NCBI GenBank assembly: GCA_019055375.1
Contig: JAHQIW010007237.1
Coordinates: forward strand, 310,001-374,000
Source: Parelaphostrongylus tenuis
Lineage: Eukaryota > Nematoda > Chromadorea > Rhabditida > Metastrongylidae
Direction: 5' to 3'
DNA length: 64,000 nucleotides
How positions within the stretch are numbered: the stretch's first letter is position 1; each line of letters opens with the position of its first letter. Position numbers and translations under genes: made by a program. Of the stretch, positions 34,834 to 47,185 are shown one piece after another. The notes beneath the pieces were generated by a model. The model had not been told where the DNA came from. It ran no database searches and saw nothing but the letters and a program-made list of their open reading frames with translations.

Positions 34834-35227
34834 TTTAAAATTTTTACTTTATAAGACAGTTTTCTGCTGCATGCAGTAGCATTTCAGGGACTGCGCTTGG
34901 TTTTTTCTAGAAAAGACATATTTCACTAGAATATATCCAATCCCGTAAGTGTAATCAAGTGAATTTGAGCGGTGTATCTCATTTCTCAATGGGCTTGATT
35001 TTGCGCTGTGACAGCGAAATAAAATCTTGCTTCACATTTAGCCTATAATTATTTATACGAGAAAATAGGTAACTACGATTTACTGCGTGCTTATGAAGTA
35101 GCAACGGATCGTTGCTACCCTGTCACCTCGCGGAAACATGATTTTCGATTGTTGATTGATAGATGTGTGCATGTGTCCTACACTTTGTGCTGCTTGGTGT
35201 GCTGCAAATAAAAGAAAGTTAAGTGCT
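34834..35227. other. No recognisable gene
   Basis: Flank of the element; nothing recognised. Confidence 0.4.
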
Positions 35228-35910
35228 TCAAAGAAAGAGAAGAGGCATGTGCCGTCTTATATTGTTGAATGTTTTGTGGATATCTCTCTTAACTGACACT
35301 CGACGACAATGCGGCATCATTGGCGGTAGCTGAAAACTGTGGACCTGCAATACAGGAAAGAAAAACTGGAAATCAGCAATGGAAAAGAAGAGCGGTCGGC
35401 TAGTGAAATCGAAAGAGAAAGAAAAATTATTTTGCTGAAAATAATGGTAGTCTGGTCGTGAATACATCTTTAACTTGTGAAGAAATGAGAGCGACTTGCA
35501 GATTCCGCGTGAGGATATGCTCAAAAGGTCACACAATGTTAGATGTCGAAGTGAGTGAAGTCGCTTGAAAAGGTCAACCATTTCTGAATCTGTGATAAGG
35601 ATATATTGAAGCTGCAAGATATCGATACTCATCGGAATGGTCGACTAGATGGTGACCATGTCTCCACGGCGGGTCGTAACAATGTTCTTAATCAACCGCA
35701 TACCAGTTCTGAAGAGATCAGATTGTGCCAAGATTGTGTAAAAGGTGTATCACGTCCCTGAATTCTTCTGTTGTTCTGGGTGCACTAGAAGATGCAACTC
35801 TGTGATACTCTCGATCAAAACAAGATTTTGAATGGCGTACGGAATCTCCACGGACGGACAACACCAATGTGTAAATTTCGTGTCACAGAACCTATCTTCT
35901 CAAAAAAAAG
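35228..35910 (-). pseudogene. Leucine-rich (F-box/LRR-like) coding remnant
   Basis: One minus-strand frame stays protein-like for about 550 bases. It reads IPYAIQNLVLIESITELHLL near 35830-35770 and LFKRLHSLRHLTLCDLLSI near 35585-35535, a rhythm of Leu typical of leucine-rich repeats. It is interrupted by two in-frame stops (near 35758 and 35647). A possible terminal exon follows a TGCAG acceptor at 35346-35228. It could be a gene with introns placed over the stops, or a dead copy. Confidence 0.3.
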
Positions 35911-36004
35911 GTTATGAATTAGTGTGTCCGTCATTTTATATACTGGGTCCGGATCTAGAAAGGCGTAAAGGTCTTCCGGTACCTCTCCCAGTTCGTTCAT
36001 TCGG

Positions 36005-36236
36005 TCAAACAGATAGATGCCATAATGTGATACAATAAAAATCTATAATAATAATAATATTCTGTTGCTTCTTTACCTTCAAGGACGGCGTAATCGAAGT
36101 CGCAAATCGGGAGTGCGAATCGTGATTGTCTAACCAAACATAGGATAGAAAAATATTGCACTAGCACTAGAGCGCGTGTCGTCAGCCTCTCTTCGGAAAC
36201 GTCCGGGCCGCCCACTAGGCGAAAATGGCGCAGTCC
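36005..36236 (-). CDS. Possible C-terminal exons of a leucine-rich protein
   Basis: A minus-strand exon at 36236-36077 lies between a TCTTTCAG acceptor and a GTAAAG donor. It encodes LRHFRLVGGPDVSEERLTTR followed by a hydrophobic stretch. It would join a 38-base terminal exon (36042-36005) after ATTATTATAG, ending WHLSV-stop, with agreeing phases. No family recognised. It may belong with the leucine-rich remnant just downstream. Confidence 0.3.
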
Positions 36237-36576
36237 CTGAAAGATTACATTCTTAACAGATGTTCAGGTACTCCATGCGAAACTGATATCATACCCCGCC
36301 ATTTTGAACGATGATTCCTCTTGCGAGTTATTGACTGCCTTTACAATCGCTGCGTTAACAGTCTGGCGCCCATCGTTGATAGGCAGAGGGCGTCGCGTTC
36401 GCGGCACTCGCTAGCCGGGACTTATGCGTCTTTGTGCGAAACTGTCGTTATGCTCGCACTCTCTTGCAGCAGCGCCTTCATATCTCGCCGCCGTCTCGGT
36501 AGGTGGAAAAATTGAGAGTCTCACCAAAAGCAGAGGAGAGTATGCCCTTGGCCTGGACAACCACTTACTAGGAAGC

Positions 36577-36860
36577 TGTCACTATCACTATCACTATCAC
36601 TATCACTATCACCATCACCATCACCATCACTCTCATTACCACTGCCACTATCATCATCTCTATCATCATTATTATTGTTATCATTACAACTATCATTATC
36701 ACCATCATCGTTATCACTAATCATTATCACTATCATCACTTTCATCATCATCATCATTATTACTTTCACTATTGTTATCACTATAATTATCATTATCACT
36801 TTGACTACCATTATCATTATCGCTATCATTAATATTAGCACAATCACTATCGGATGAAAG
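36577..36860 (+). repeat. (CACTAT)n / (ATC)n microsatellite
   Basis: Runs of CACTAT and CACCAT units grade into degenerate ATC and ATT triplets. Both strands are open, giving His/Tyr-rich or Asp/Ser-rich frames that are repeat artefacts. Confidence 0.9.
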
Positions 36861-37170
36861 TATGATACATTTTACCAGCCCGACTGTTGGTCAATGTAAT
36901 GTCTATGCATTGAATGGAATGCACTGTATAAGTGCCCTTATCATATCTCAAAAACATCTCGGAAGGGTGGCAATTGTTATCACTTTCGTAATCATTAGCA
37001 TTATCCAAACATAATCATTATAAATATCATAGTCATTCTAATCATGTTATCATTTAGCGATGTAGTCTTGTCGCTGAAACATAAGAAATGTAGATGAAAT
37101 ATGGAAAATTTAGATGTTCTTTTTGCTGAGAATATCTCTGTAGAAAGTTCTTCAATGAAATTCCATCATT
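36861..37170. other. No recognisable gene
   Basis: Contains a piece resembling the fold-back arm at 4216 (CACTGTATAAGTGCC near 36925) and degenerate ATC-rich DNA. Confidence 0.4.
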
Positions 37171-37293
37171 TCATAATGAAAATGCTCTCTCAGAACTATC
37201 TGTGTTCGTCTCCCCGTAATCATCATGCTGTCTGGAGTCTGCCTTCTTACGAAATTCGCCGCCTTCCTCACGGGGCGCGACGCCGCCACTACA
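37171..37293 (-). CDS. Possible orphan terminal exon
   Basis: After a CAGTTAG acceptor on the minus strand, 41 codons to a stop encode a charged tail (GGVAPREEGGEFRKKADS within it, ending ERAFSL). I found no convincing upstream exon in the next 1 kb. Family unknown. Confidence 0.22.
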   Translation of the reverse strand, partial: CSGGVAPREEGGEFRKKADSRQHDDYGETNTDSSERAFSL

Positions 37294-38606
37294 CTAACTG
37301 AAAAGATATGACGTCTCGCGGTGTGCGACGAAACGTCCCACATGGTCCTCAGAGCGTTAACTCATGGTCATTGTACGAACGAGCAGATATACAGAACATA
37401 AATATCTATGGAACCATAGAACATAGTTTATCCTGAAGTATCATAAGATCCAAATCCTGAAGTACTTTAATCATCTAACACTCGCGGAGGGTTATCGATG
37501 AATTACCATCTCATGTAGTGTGAAGTATCGGTTCTGAAAAGCTTTCCTTTGTTTTCTAATTTTCAACCGCGATAATGACTTTTGCGTATTTTTGCACAAA
37601 GAGTGTATCATAACTAAAGAGTAACTATCTTAGTCATCCTTACACAACTTGATCACTTCATTAAGTACTGACAGCATTCGATAACGTAGTTCACGAGTTC
37701 TTTCTTCACATTACGCACAAGAGTTGCATATGCACAAAAAACATTTGAGGGTATATAGACATGAGGTTATGTAAGTCATGGGACATGCACAAAATTAGAG
37801 AGCTCCAGAGTTTCTTTCTGAATCGCGGGAAAGTTATTTGTAAAATGGAAGTTCTATTTGAAAAGAAATAGGGACAGGGGTTACATAAAGCCTTGCGGAG
37901 AGACCGTTGTGACATCGATAGGTGGTATCACAGTGGCCACAGCGAAAAATCAGGCATCTTTCAGACTTTTTGGAAAGCTCAATAAGGCGTCATCGCATGA
38001 GTGTTGAATTAGTGATTGTGGGACGAAAATACGTTTTCTCGAATTTTCCCTCTGTGGCAAGGTTATCACGAAAGCTTGTTCATATAGGCATTATTCCATA
38101 TTCTTGAGTCTCTCACGTTCTTGTTTACGTTCCTATTTATTCTCTTAGAACCTCATTCGATATCATATCCTTTTGTTTGTTAGAAAGTGAATACTATCTA
38201 CTGATGGTAGTGCAAGTATTCGGTGTAGTAAGTAAAGGAAAAGGTACTCTAAAGAAAATAATCAGGTGTCTCCTCTGATGATCTCAACCTTTTACTTTGA
38301 AAGTACTGTTTATGTCTCTGTTAACTTGTTAATTTTTCAATGTGGAAAATGTTCCGATTGCAAGAGAAGGAGTCTTTGCATTGAATTATAGATGTAGTTG
38401 TTGACGGTTGTTGTACAGAGGTACACATTGTTCTTTGTTACACCGAATAAACTTTTATTTTAGTCTCATTTTTCAAAATTATAAGTTTATCGAGCCCATA
38501 CTTTCAGTCAGTGATGTTTGAGAGCATGCTTTTCCACAGTTGATTTTCTTTTTCATTGTATGATTGTCTACAGGTCATCTACAGGTCGACCTGAAGTGTA
38601 TCTATT
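37294..38606. other. Upstream region of pbs-7
   Basis: No supported gene. Just before pbs-7, two overlapping acceptor-like sites (TGTCTACAG at about 38573 and TCTACAG at about 38584) lie some 25-35 bases before its ATG and could serve trans-splicing. Confidence 0.4.
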
Positions 38607-39813
38607 ATGCAGCGTACTCTGTGAGCTTATTTCTATCTGGTAGTCCTTCAGCTATTAAATTTTATATAATACTAACTGGTCATAATCTAGCAATCCGACA
38701 TGTACTGGTACCTCTGTGATTGCACTCCAATACAGTAAAGGTGTCGTCGTAATGACCGATCGTGTGGTTTCGTATGGAAAAACTGCTAGATACAAGGTAA
38801 AGTGTTTTTCTAGACTGATATTTCCTATTTTTCATATATCATCATGCCGCTCACCTCCAATCTGTGCACTTAAGAACGTTTCCCGTCAATATAAAGTAAA
38901 CAACAATATAATAATTGCATTTGGTGGAGACCATGCTGACTTCCAGTGGCTACAAAACGTTATTGAAAGACAGGTACGCATTCATTTGCGTCATGGACGT
39001 ACTTTATTTGCCTTTACCATATATGGAGTGTAAAGTATCATAGGTTCTTGAATGGAAAATGATCGGCCAAGATCTTTCACCTAAAGCTCTTCACGGATAC
39101 CTAACAAGTTTGATGTATGCTCGGTAAGAGTTTTGCTTTAGCCTCAGAGACGGTGCTTGCTTATAACTGCATTTTAGCCGTACACCGCATGAATCCTCTA
39201 TGGAATACTTTGGTTGTAGCTGGTATAGAAGATGAAGAGAAGAATAACAAAGAGACCAGTACTCCCTTCATTGGTGTAATCACACAGAAGGTTTTATTTT
39301 AGCCCAGATAGCACGAACATTTGAATAATTACGATATTACTCACAGCTTTTGTTGACTCAGTATTTATTTCTCTTTTGAGGGAGTTGCATATCAAACGAA
39401 GCACGTTGCGACAGGCATTGCAGCCATGCTTCTTAATCAGGTCGTTGAGGATGAGGGAAGAAAAAAGGTGAAGGTAGAAAGTAGTCCACTGCTTCTGTTT
39501 GCTATGTTTTATCGTGTAACTGAGGAAATTGCGACTGAAAGAGATTACCTTTTTCAGTCTGATAAGATGACACGAGCAGAGGCCGAGTCTATATTGCGCA
39601 AGGCATTGGAACTCACTCTTTACCATGATTGTTGCGCTGATAACGACTTTGAGTTGGGAGTGGTTGATGCCGATGATGGAGTAATCCTAGGAAAGCAGGT
39701 ATAGTGGCGTTTATGTCCCGATATCAACAAATATATTCAATTTATCATATTCTTCTTAGGAAACTATCATTGGAGAGTGGAGTATTGCCGAGACCAATTG
39801 TCAATACGAGTGA
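38607..39813 (+). CDS. pbs-7: 20S proteasome subunit beta-4 type (PSMB4 / PBS-7)
   Basis: Non-catalytic beta subunit of the 20S proteasome core. Exons: 38607-38620, 38691-38796, 38875-38973, 39044-39123, 39178-39290, 39381-39467, 39558-39698, 39760-39813, about 230 residues. [20 protein letters not shown] and YGKTARYK match the start of the mature PSMB4 fold, then [44 protein letters not shown] and [12 protein letters not shown] in family order. The propeptide is only about four residues here against about 45 in human. The exon 4/exon 5 join is one base out of phase with the conserved MNPLWNT frame, so the exon total is 3n+1; this may be an assembly error. Intron 6 is in frame, but its TTTTTCAG acceptor and the family alignment favour removal. 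Confidence 0.9.
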
Positions 39814-41285
39814 AATCTTATATCTCTTGATGTTCATTACTGGCTGTCTTTAGAATGCTATGAATGTTTTTTGCAATTTCGATGTCGATATTAAAACTGG
39901 TTGAGATTATCTGAACAATAACAGAGTTCTGATAGATGACTGCGACTTCTTATGTGTATTTAATCAATGCCTTGTGCTGTCTTCCAGATCGATAATAAGA
40001 GAGTATTCGATTCAGCAGTAATGCTGCACCGATCCCATGTAACTCTTATGACCTGAGTTAGAACAATCCCATATTGATTACTGAGTGCTTTTCCGTTAAA
40101 CGGCACGTGATCAAAAAGTGACCACTCTCGGTGGACACAAGAACTTTTCGCAGGAGTATTAGTAATGATTCAAAAGCTTAATTCTCTGGTTAGAGCTGTA
40201 TATAGCCAGCTTTTTTCAAAAGACTTTTACAATGTTGTAGAATTCAAAGAACGTTATGTTTTACATCGGTCGCGCAATTCACCTGCTACTTCGCTGGAGG
40301 CACAAAAAGCACATGAACGTGTGGAAATCTTGTAGTGTCAGAGTTGTACGTTTAGTCTGGAGTTTCTTTCAAAGCGGAGAAGCGACTTCTGGATGAATAA
40401 CCACTTCCATGTGAGAAATCGATCGATAATCGCACCAACTGCACTTGCTCCCCTACCCCTGCGGCCCGTGAATTGGCCAGAGAATGCGTGGTCGCGTTTG
40501 AGAATTAATGTTATTTGCCCCTGCTGCATTGCAGAGCAACGGTCTTTCCAGAAAATAAAAACAGTGTTGGAATCCTTGAACCACGCTATCGAATGAGTAC
40601 TAATTGTCTAGAGAAAGAGCTTTGTCCGGCGAGGTGTGATACACAAATGTTTTTCTTAATTTTACAGCGCTATCAAAACAGCTCTTCCAAAAGCATACAC
40701 ATCTTTGAATTCTTCGAGACTCGTGCTATCGAAATAGTAAACAGACATTCTAAGGAAGGAGTTTTGTCCAGAGAAATTCAAGCGCGATAAGAAAAAAAAA
40801 AGCGTGGTCGTGTGAAACGTAGTCCAATTCTGCTGCTCACCTGCTGCATTTCAGGTTATAGTAAACTTCATTAACAAACACCTTTATCATGTGTGCAAGA
40901 AAGGTTGCACAACTCTTTTATGGCTTACAAATGCTCTCTACCGACTTTGTTTTCATCGATAGCCTGTCTAGCACATTTTCATCGATAGCTTGTCTAGCAC
41001 ATATGTGATGTCAGATGTACCTTGTGGGAAGTGCTCTCTACGCTCCATAGCTTTCAAAAAAATCTGTTTCCGGAGGAAATTGCTTTGCAGCAGGAGTTCT
41101 TTCCTTTAATGGAACTATAAATCACAAAGACCCGGTAATTACTGAGCAAGATGTGTAGATATAAGAAGCTCTAAATTACATTTAAAATAAATACCAAAAT
41201 TCCTTATTAATGTTGATCTGAGCTCTGCATGTGAATTATAGTGCATAGCAGTAGTGAATGTAGTGCATAAAAGGATAAAGAATGA
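39814..41285. other. Intergenic, no gene recognised
   Basis: Frames at 40338-40790 overlap on opposite strands. Blocks such as CCTGCTGCATT recur near 40523 and 40840, suggesting old repeat DNA. A tandem duplication of a TCATCGATAGC-TGTCTAGCACAT unit lies near 40960-41005. Confidence 0.4.
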
Positions 41286-41289
41286 AGCT

Positions 41290-41575
41290 CTCGCCGTTGA
41301 TCATCCAGTGGGATGCGCCATGCATTCGTCTTCAAATTTTTTTCAACTTCATTAGAGGTGATTGAATGCACAGCTGGCCTTTACCGTGACTCGCGGTGGC
41401 CTGGCGCTATATCGAGTCAGTGCTGTTTATCCTCCAAGAGAAGCCTGCGACCAGTCCGGTACCAATTTACCGACCCCGGAGGGATGGATGACTTGGTGTA
41501 CTGTGAGCCTGAGATTGGACCATCGACCTTGTGTGTGACGTAGCGCACCTCTAACAACTGTGCCACATGCGCTCT
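41290..41575 (-). mobile_element. tRNA-derived SINE, family B
   Basis: Minus-strand copy. The head complement (TGTGCCACATGCGCTC) is at right, the stem region GACTCGCGGTGGCC is in the middle, and the tail complement GATGCGCCATGCATTCGTCT is at left. It is the most complete minus copy in the window. Confidence 0.75.
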
Positions 41576-44004
41576 TTAATTTACGCATACTAATAAAATG
41601 ATAACTTTGAATCGATGGAGGGAAGCTTTTTTTCTTTGTCATTCTGCGATGTTCCCAACCGCATATGTCCTCTAGTTGTTAAATATTTTTTGCTTATTAT
41701 TGAGTAAAAAACTAGCAGTGCCGTGATTGAACCTCGGACGGCTTTCTTTGCTCTTCGGCTTTCGTGAAACAGGAAATCAAGCGCAGTATCCGTGTTCGAC
41801 AAGCTATCGGTTCTCTATAAGGAACAATGGATAAAGGAGAGTCGATGCGGTAAAATAAATCATTGGAAGGTGAGTTTCATGAAAGTCATACTGATCACAG
41901 CTTCTCCATGTAGCATTTTCGTTATCGCATTGTTCAAAGTCATAAGAGGTAATTCCTTACAGACAGTATGCAATGAAAGAAAAGAGTACAGATGATCTCT
42001 TATAGTATTATTGTTCACATAATTGACAAATGTTGTGGTGTGCACCGCTACAGACCTTTCTATGGCTGAACGATGGAGATAAGGCTGTGTATACGATTCG
42101 TTCTATGAGAGGACATCTTCAGTGCCAATAATTGTAATACAAAAGTCTCCTCGGCTAAGAATTCGATCCAATATAAGCCCCAAAACTGACCTGACACGTG
42201 CATGAAGAAGAATAGAAGATTTTCCTGGTAGGCAAATCAAAGGATAAAAATGGCACTGTTAGGCTATTTCGAAAACTTAATGCCCACTTTTCTCCAAGCA
42301 CATCAAAATCACAATTTATGCTACACGAGGAGAAAATTGGTCGTGAGTATAAATGTCCATATGGCGGCTTTTTTTTCTATATATCAGCGGCTGTCAGCGT
42401 GATTCCTTACATCGAAAAAAAGTGGTAACAGAGCTGCTATCCTCTTTGTTTGTGATAGCATGCGTTCCCAATATGAGTGTTCTTTGCAAGTTGCTCCGCG
42501 TAGGAAATAGTATTTCATAGGTTAGAACGCCTGTTTTAGATAAGCAATCGATTTGACAGGAAAGGATGGTGAAGGTTTGAAGCGTCAAAATAGATTACTG
42601 AAAGGAGAAGCAGCGAGTCAGTGCATCTCTCGCTAAGGCTTTTCACAAACAGATAAAGTCGGCGCGATTTTCAACGACTCTGCAACTTCAAAGGCGTAAC
42701 ATAGTCACCTTGTACGGCTTTTTTTTATTGGGATTTTTTACTTTCTTCTAAAATAAGCAAAGATCTCCGATGGCTAAAAGAATTCAGGGGCTTGTAGACA
42801 TGACACTGCTAAAGGAGCGATTAGATTAGTGCGCAAGTAGTTGCGGTTCTAGGTTTCCAGATTTTTTCAGATTTCAGACAAATTCCAATATAAAAAGACA
42901 GATTTCAACAGTGCATGAAGGGCAATCACTTATGCACCAACCTGTTTCACCTCGCAGTAGTCAACCATGCAAAGCCATTATTGTCAGCAACTGTGAATAT
43001 TTTGTAAGCTATGCCGCGTCTATTTTGGGATTTATTACACTGTCTCTTTATAGACAATTTCTATGACTTACTCTGGGAATTCCGACTGAAGCAATCACCT
43101 GCAAAATTCCCACTCAATGAAACCCCTCTAAAGAGAGCTTTTTTCATATTACTACGTATACAATCGAGTGTCCCACACCCACCACAATATCGCTGTTAGA
43201 TAAGCTATCGACTGATTTCACCAGTTATTGAAAAAGTGTCCTGTGCTCTAAGATACACTATCAGAAAAAGAAGAATGACTCCTATGAAGCTCGGATCAAC
43301 TGATCACTATTCGGAGTGTTACTTTGGTCGTTTACGATGCAGGTAATGACTGGTGACCCTATCAAAACGGCTTTGGGAAGCCAATCTTTCAAGCGTAAAG
43401 GTGAAGTGCATAATTCACAATATATTTATTTTGTTGCTAAACTCTTTCATACTCACTAACATTATTCCATTGTTTATAGAAGCCCATAATATGGAATATG
43501 GTCGGAATACTTACGTATGAAATCAAAATAATTCCCTAAGTAGGAGATTGAGCGAATATATAAGCTAACGGTGATTTCATGGATCAGCTGAAGATGATAT
43601 TTTGCTGAAGCTGGCTGGAAGAGAAATGTAGGACCGGAAGCAGTATGAAGTGAATTCGAACGAGATGCGCTAATTCATCTGTACATGAGGGAAGTAGAAC
43701 ACTAACACTGAGTGCGTGATAAGGATCACACATGTTGAAAACAATGATGATACTAACAGCATATCGTGAGGAAACAGCTAAAGAAATTCACGTTCAATGC
43801 CAATGACTGTTTTTTGCAGAATCAGCTTGAACGCCCAAAGACTAGTCTGAATATATTGATTATACAACTACACATAATACGAAAAGAATGCGAGGAACAA
43901 AATACGAAAAGAATGCGAGGAAATGTTCCATCACAAGGGGGCAAATTCTTATTTATGACGAATGTGCGTTACCGGTATTGAAATTAGCTCTCAATTAGCG
44001 CTCA
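41576..44004. other. Intergenic between convergent genes; two weak exon candidates
   Basis: On the plus strand, a frame ending WIKESRCGKINHWK at a GTGAGT donor (about 41795-41870) and a later stretch after a GCTACAG acceptor (TFLWLNDGDKAVYTIRSMRG, about 42053-42131, to a stop) are both phase 0 and could form the end of a gene, but no start or family is visible. A 20-base tandem duplication (AATACGAAAAGAATGCGAGG) lies at 43878-43921. Nothing else supported. Confidence 0.3.
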
Positions 44005-46428
44005 TCAGAGCTCCTGATCACCTGGTGAATTCCACAGCTGATATAGGAAGAATACAAACAAGGTGAACGTGACTAGCGAAAAAACTCCGATTGCGATAAG
44101 GCGATATGTGACGAAATCAAAGCTGCGACTTGAGGTGTTGACGTCGCCAGCCCCGATCAGCATCCGTCGGTACAATGCGCGTTCCTCCGCTCGACGACGT
44201 TTTCGAATCCCACACAATCTTTCGATCTCGCATTGAACGACCTAAATATAAATAAAGCGCTTTCAGACAGTTAAAGCTAGGATGTAAAGAAAACATTTGA
44301 GATATGGTCTAAAAAGCTGGAGAAACGGCATCCATGAGACTATTCGTGATCGAAAAACATCGCCTCAGCCAACGTTCACTATGCCTAAGCATTTAACCTA
44401 TATATTTTCGTAAAAGAAAAAAAAAACATAGCTTTGTTCATAGAGAATGACTCTTAATAAAACACAATTTATACGAAAGGAATATCCTGAAAGAAAAAAA
44501 CAGTTACCGTATCATGAGGGTCGATTTCTCGCGCCTGTAAGAGGCATCTCATAGCTTCTTCAGTATCGTTACGAGCTGCAAGTGCTGCTGCTCTTCGGAA
44601 CAACGCCTTTGTATTTGCAGCGTGCAAACGCAGTGATTCTTCAGTGCATTTCAGCACTTCATTCCAATCCTCCAACTAAAATTAAATTTTGCAACAAAAA
44701 CGAAAGCATTCTCGTTACAGAGGCGGTATGTCATATTGCTCGTTGACGAAGAAAGTTAACATACCTTCGCGTAACAAACAGCAAGATTTGAATGGAGAGC
44801 GGAGAATAACTTTGACAACGCTTCACTGTCCTTAGGGACTTCGATAATACCCGAAGCTCTAAATACACAGCTACTTCTTAGGAAGGAAAATAGTTGAAAA
44901 TACGAAAAAAATATTCTGCACAACTTAAGCAATGGACAAGAGACAAAAACTCAACTCAACATAACTACAAAATTGCTAAAATTATACTACGATGCGTGAA
45001 TGCCGAGCGATAAGTAAAACATTCGATTCTAGGCGGGAGGTGAACCCACGTTTCATCCATACATATCGGGGGCGCAAGCTACCACTACACCACCCAGGCA
45101 GCGCTCTGCTATATTCTTCCTTCGATCATCTGTACCGTAGCCAGCAGCAGCCAATCTTCAACAGGTTTGTTCTGATAAGCTCATATCGGTATTGAACCCA
45201 ATTGAGCTGACAGCTTTTGAACATGCATAATCTGGAGAAAGTGGTAGCAAAGCAGTGGATCAGTAGTAGAGTGGTAACATTCCCTCACGGTTGAAGATGA
45301 CGGGTTCAACTACCGCCTCAAGTCGATGTTTTGCATATGATTCAACATTCTCAAATGTATAACATAACTCTGTCAAAACGCAGTAAGACAAGAATTTTGT
45401 ACAGATCAAACTGCGAAGTGCTACAAATTTGACAATTCCTTATCCTATGGCTAATGGGTGACAATGGAGCTTTAGTGGTAAAAACAGACCTCTTATAAAC
45501 GAATATAGCTTTCTCGTATTCTCTTCTGTTGAAATAAAAGTTTCCCCGATCTTTAAGCATGAGTACGAAGTCTGAAAGTTCTCCTTCTTCCATAGCTGAG
45601 TAGTTTGGAGATGAGCCAATTTCAAGCAATTCAATCTGTAAAGATCAGATAGGAACTTATTGTACAGTTCACATTCTTCAATGGGAAAGCTAGAGATATT
45701 TAGAGGAATAAATTGCACGTGATTCCAGTTAATCCGTAAATTACTTACTCGGTATTCTTGATCTTGATCTGGAGGGATTATATCGTCGAGACCACATTCG
45801 CCGTAAGCCAGGCGAGACCTTACACGGATTTCAGCGACCTCTTCCACACACATAAGCTTAATCGTCAACTCCCAAGCTGAATTTTATTCAAATACATAAA
45901 ATAATAGGATGGGGTGCTTTGAGATATTAGTCCTGGTAATTATTGCAAATCAAACGAACCATCGATCACCATGCTGAACCCAAGAATGAACGTCAGTCTG
46001 TCATGAGAATCTATTCCCCGTAAAGTATCCACAACCTCAAACAGTAAATCAACACACTCATATCTACCATCAAGTTTATTAGCCTTGACTACCTTGATTG
46101 TGACCCACTGTCCGTCACTTGGTCGTTCGTCTCCGTGTCCATCTCTGACAACTCGTTTCATCAGATGTCCACTCCCCAGCAAATCCTCCCACTCGGAACC
46201 CTTCTCCCTTGCTACGGCTTCCATTCGACAAGACTCCTCTAAGGCATCAGATGAAGGACCCTTCACTTGTGATGCCAACGTCTGTAATTCAAAAATTTCT
46301 AGTAAATCACAAGCATTCTGCAACGTGGGAATGGGATATGATTTGAAGACGAGATCATACATGCGATCTAGCAACACAATTGACATCTGAGTCTGATAGG
46401 GCTCCTCTTTCCTCATCAATGCTCCCAT
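44005..46428 (-). CDS. FKBP8: FKBP8/FKBP38-type PPIase with TPR repeats and tail anchor
   Basis: Membrane-anchored FK506-binding-family co-chaperone; the mammalian protein sits on mitochondria/ER, binds Hsp90 and the 26S proteasome. Minus-strand exons: 46428-45960, 45876-45749, 45635-45490, 44858-44765, 44675-44508, 44241-44005; all phases agree, 413 residues, the same as human FKBP8. The divergent PPIase domain is at about 80-200 (WEDLLGSGHLMKRV, DGQWVTIKV, LTFILGFSMVIDA joined to WELTIKLM, SRLAYGE). TPRs are at about 205-345 (KDRGNFYFNRREYEKAI, LHSNLAVCYAKLEDW, TKALFRRAAALAA). An ALYRRML motif follows. The transmembrane segment is at about 383-405, then eight residues (NSPGDQEL). The ATG at 46428 is the first after acceptor-like TTGCAG and GTGCAG sites; a further 5' exon cannot be excluded. 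Confidence 0.92.
45005..45345. repeat. Two family C SINE heads in FKBP8 intron 3
   Basis: A minus copy at about 45005-45105 (GGGAGGTGAACCCACGTTTC, CTACCACTACACCACC) and a plus copy at about 45262-45340 (AGTAGAGTGGTAAC, GGGTTCAACTACC) form an inverted pair about 160 bases apart. Confidence 0.65.
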
Positions 46429-46952
46429 CAAGCGACTGTTCACCCGAAGAAACTGCACGTTGACTAGGAGAGAGAACCTGCAATATTCGAACAATACGAC
46501 ATCACCAATAAAAGAAAATTGGAATGATTCCCAGAACCGACTATGAATGGACCTTGGCATAGATTGAATGACTCAGTATAGTTCCTTGATAAGCAGATCC
46601 AAAGTTGTCAGTATTAACATTTACTGAATACAATAATACAAGACAATATCAATTCGGTGACTGACGTTTTGGCTATTCGCCTCCTTCCGAGTCTGGAGTC
46701 AAATTTCGACATGCAATCTACTCAGCCAACACTTTCGATACCAAAGTAGATGAAACTGAATAAAACGTGAGTATTTTATCTGCTTGTATTATGAATGCGC
46801 TGGCTGAGTAGATTGCATGCAAAAGCTTTACTTTTACAAGCTCTAAAGGAGGCAATACCACCAAGACGTCAGTCATCGTATCAGTAGTGTGCCGTATCAT
46901 ATGTTCAATAGACATCTATTACACTTATTTATTAATTTACTCAATTATTTAC
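46429..46952. repeat. Upstream of FKBP8, with a short inverted repeat
   Basis: CATGCAATCTACTCAGCCA (about 46711-46729) and its inverted copy (about 46802-46820) flank about 75 bases. The flank (CCTTCCGAGTCTGGAGTCA) resembles 51618-51640, so this is a dispersed piece. No gene recognised. Confidence 0.55.
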
Positions 46953-47185
46953 ACGCCCCGTCATCACAATTTTTTGCGTCGATCCCAGTACTTCCAGCAT
47001 TCGATTCGTTTTTCTTCTTCTAAATGACGAAATACTGGTCGAGCATGCCTCTGCAATTTCGAGGATAGCCTGGCTGTGGTGTTTCGCAGGTCGTTCTGGT
47101 TGACTGCCGGAGAATGCTGGGGGTAGAGCTCGGCTCCACGAGCCTAGCGGCGAGCATCATAACCTCTCGACCAGGCGCCCGTTTT
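46953..47185 (-). mobile_element. SINE, family A
   Basis: Minus-strand copy closely matching 11038-11290: tail complement CCCAGTACTTCCAGCATTCG, middle GTTGACTGCCGGAGAATGCT, and head complement AACCTCTCGACCAGGCGCCC. Confidence 0.8.

Noticed and set aside
36424..36860. His/Tyr-rich and Asp/Ser-rich frames that resemble metal-binding or acidic proteins
   Set aside because: Direct translation of the CACTAT/ATC microsatellite.
39423..39560. Read-through of pbs-7 intron 6 as coding
   Set aside because: The 90-base segment is in frame and open, but removing it joins GRKK to [10 protein letters not shown], which fits the PSMB4 family, and its ends are a GTGAAG donor and a TTTTTCAG acceptor. Retention as an isoform is possible.
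46085..46390. 101-codon plus-strand frame
   Set aside because: Antisense shadow of FKBP8 exon 1.
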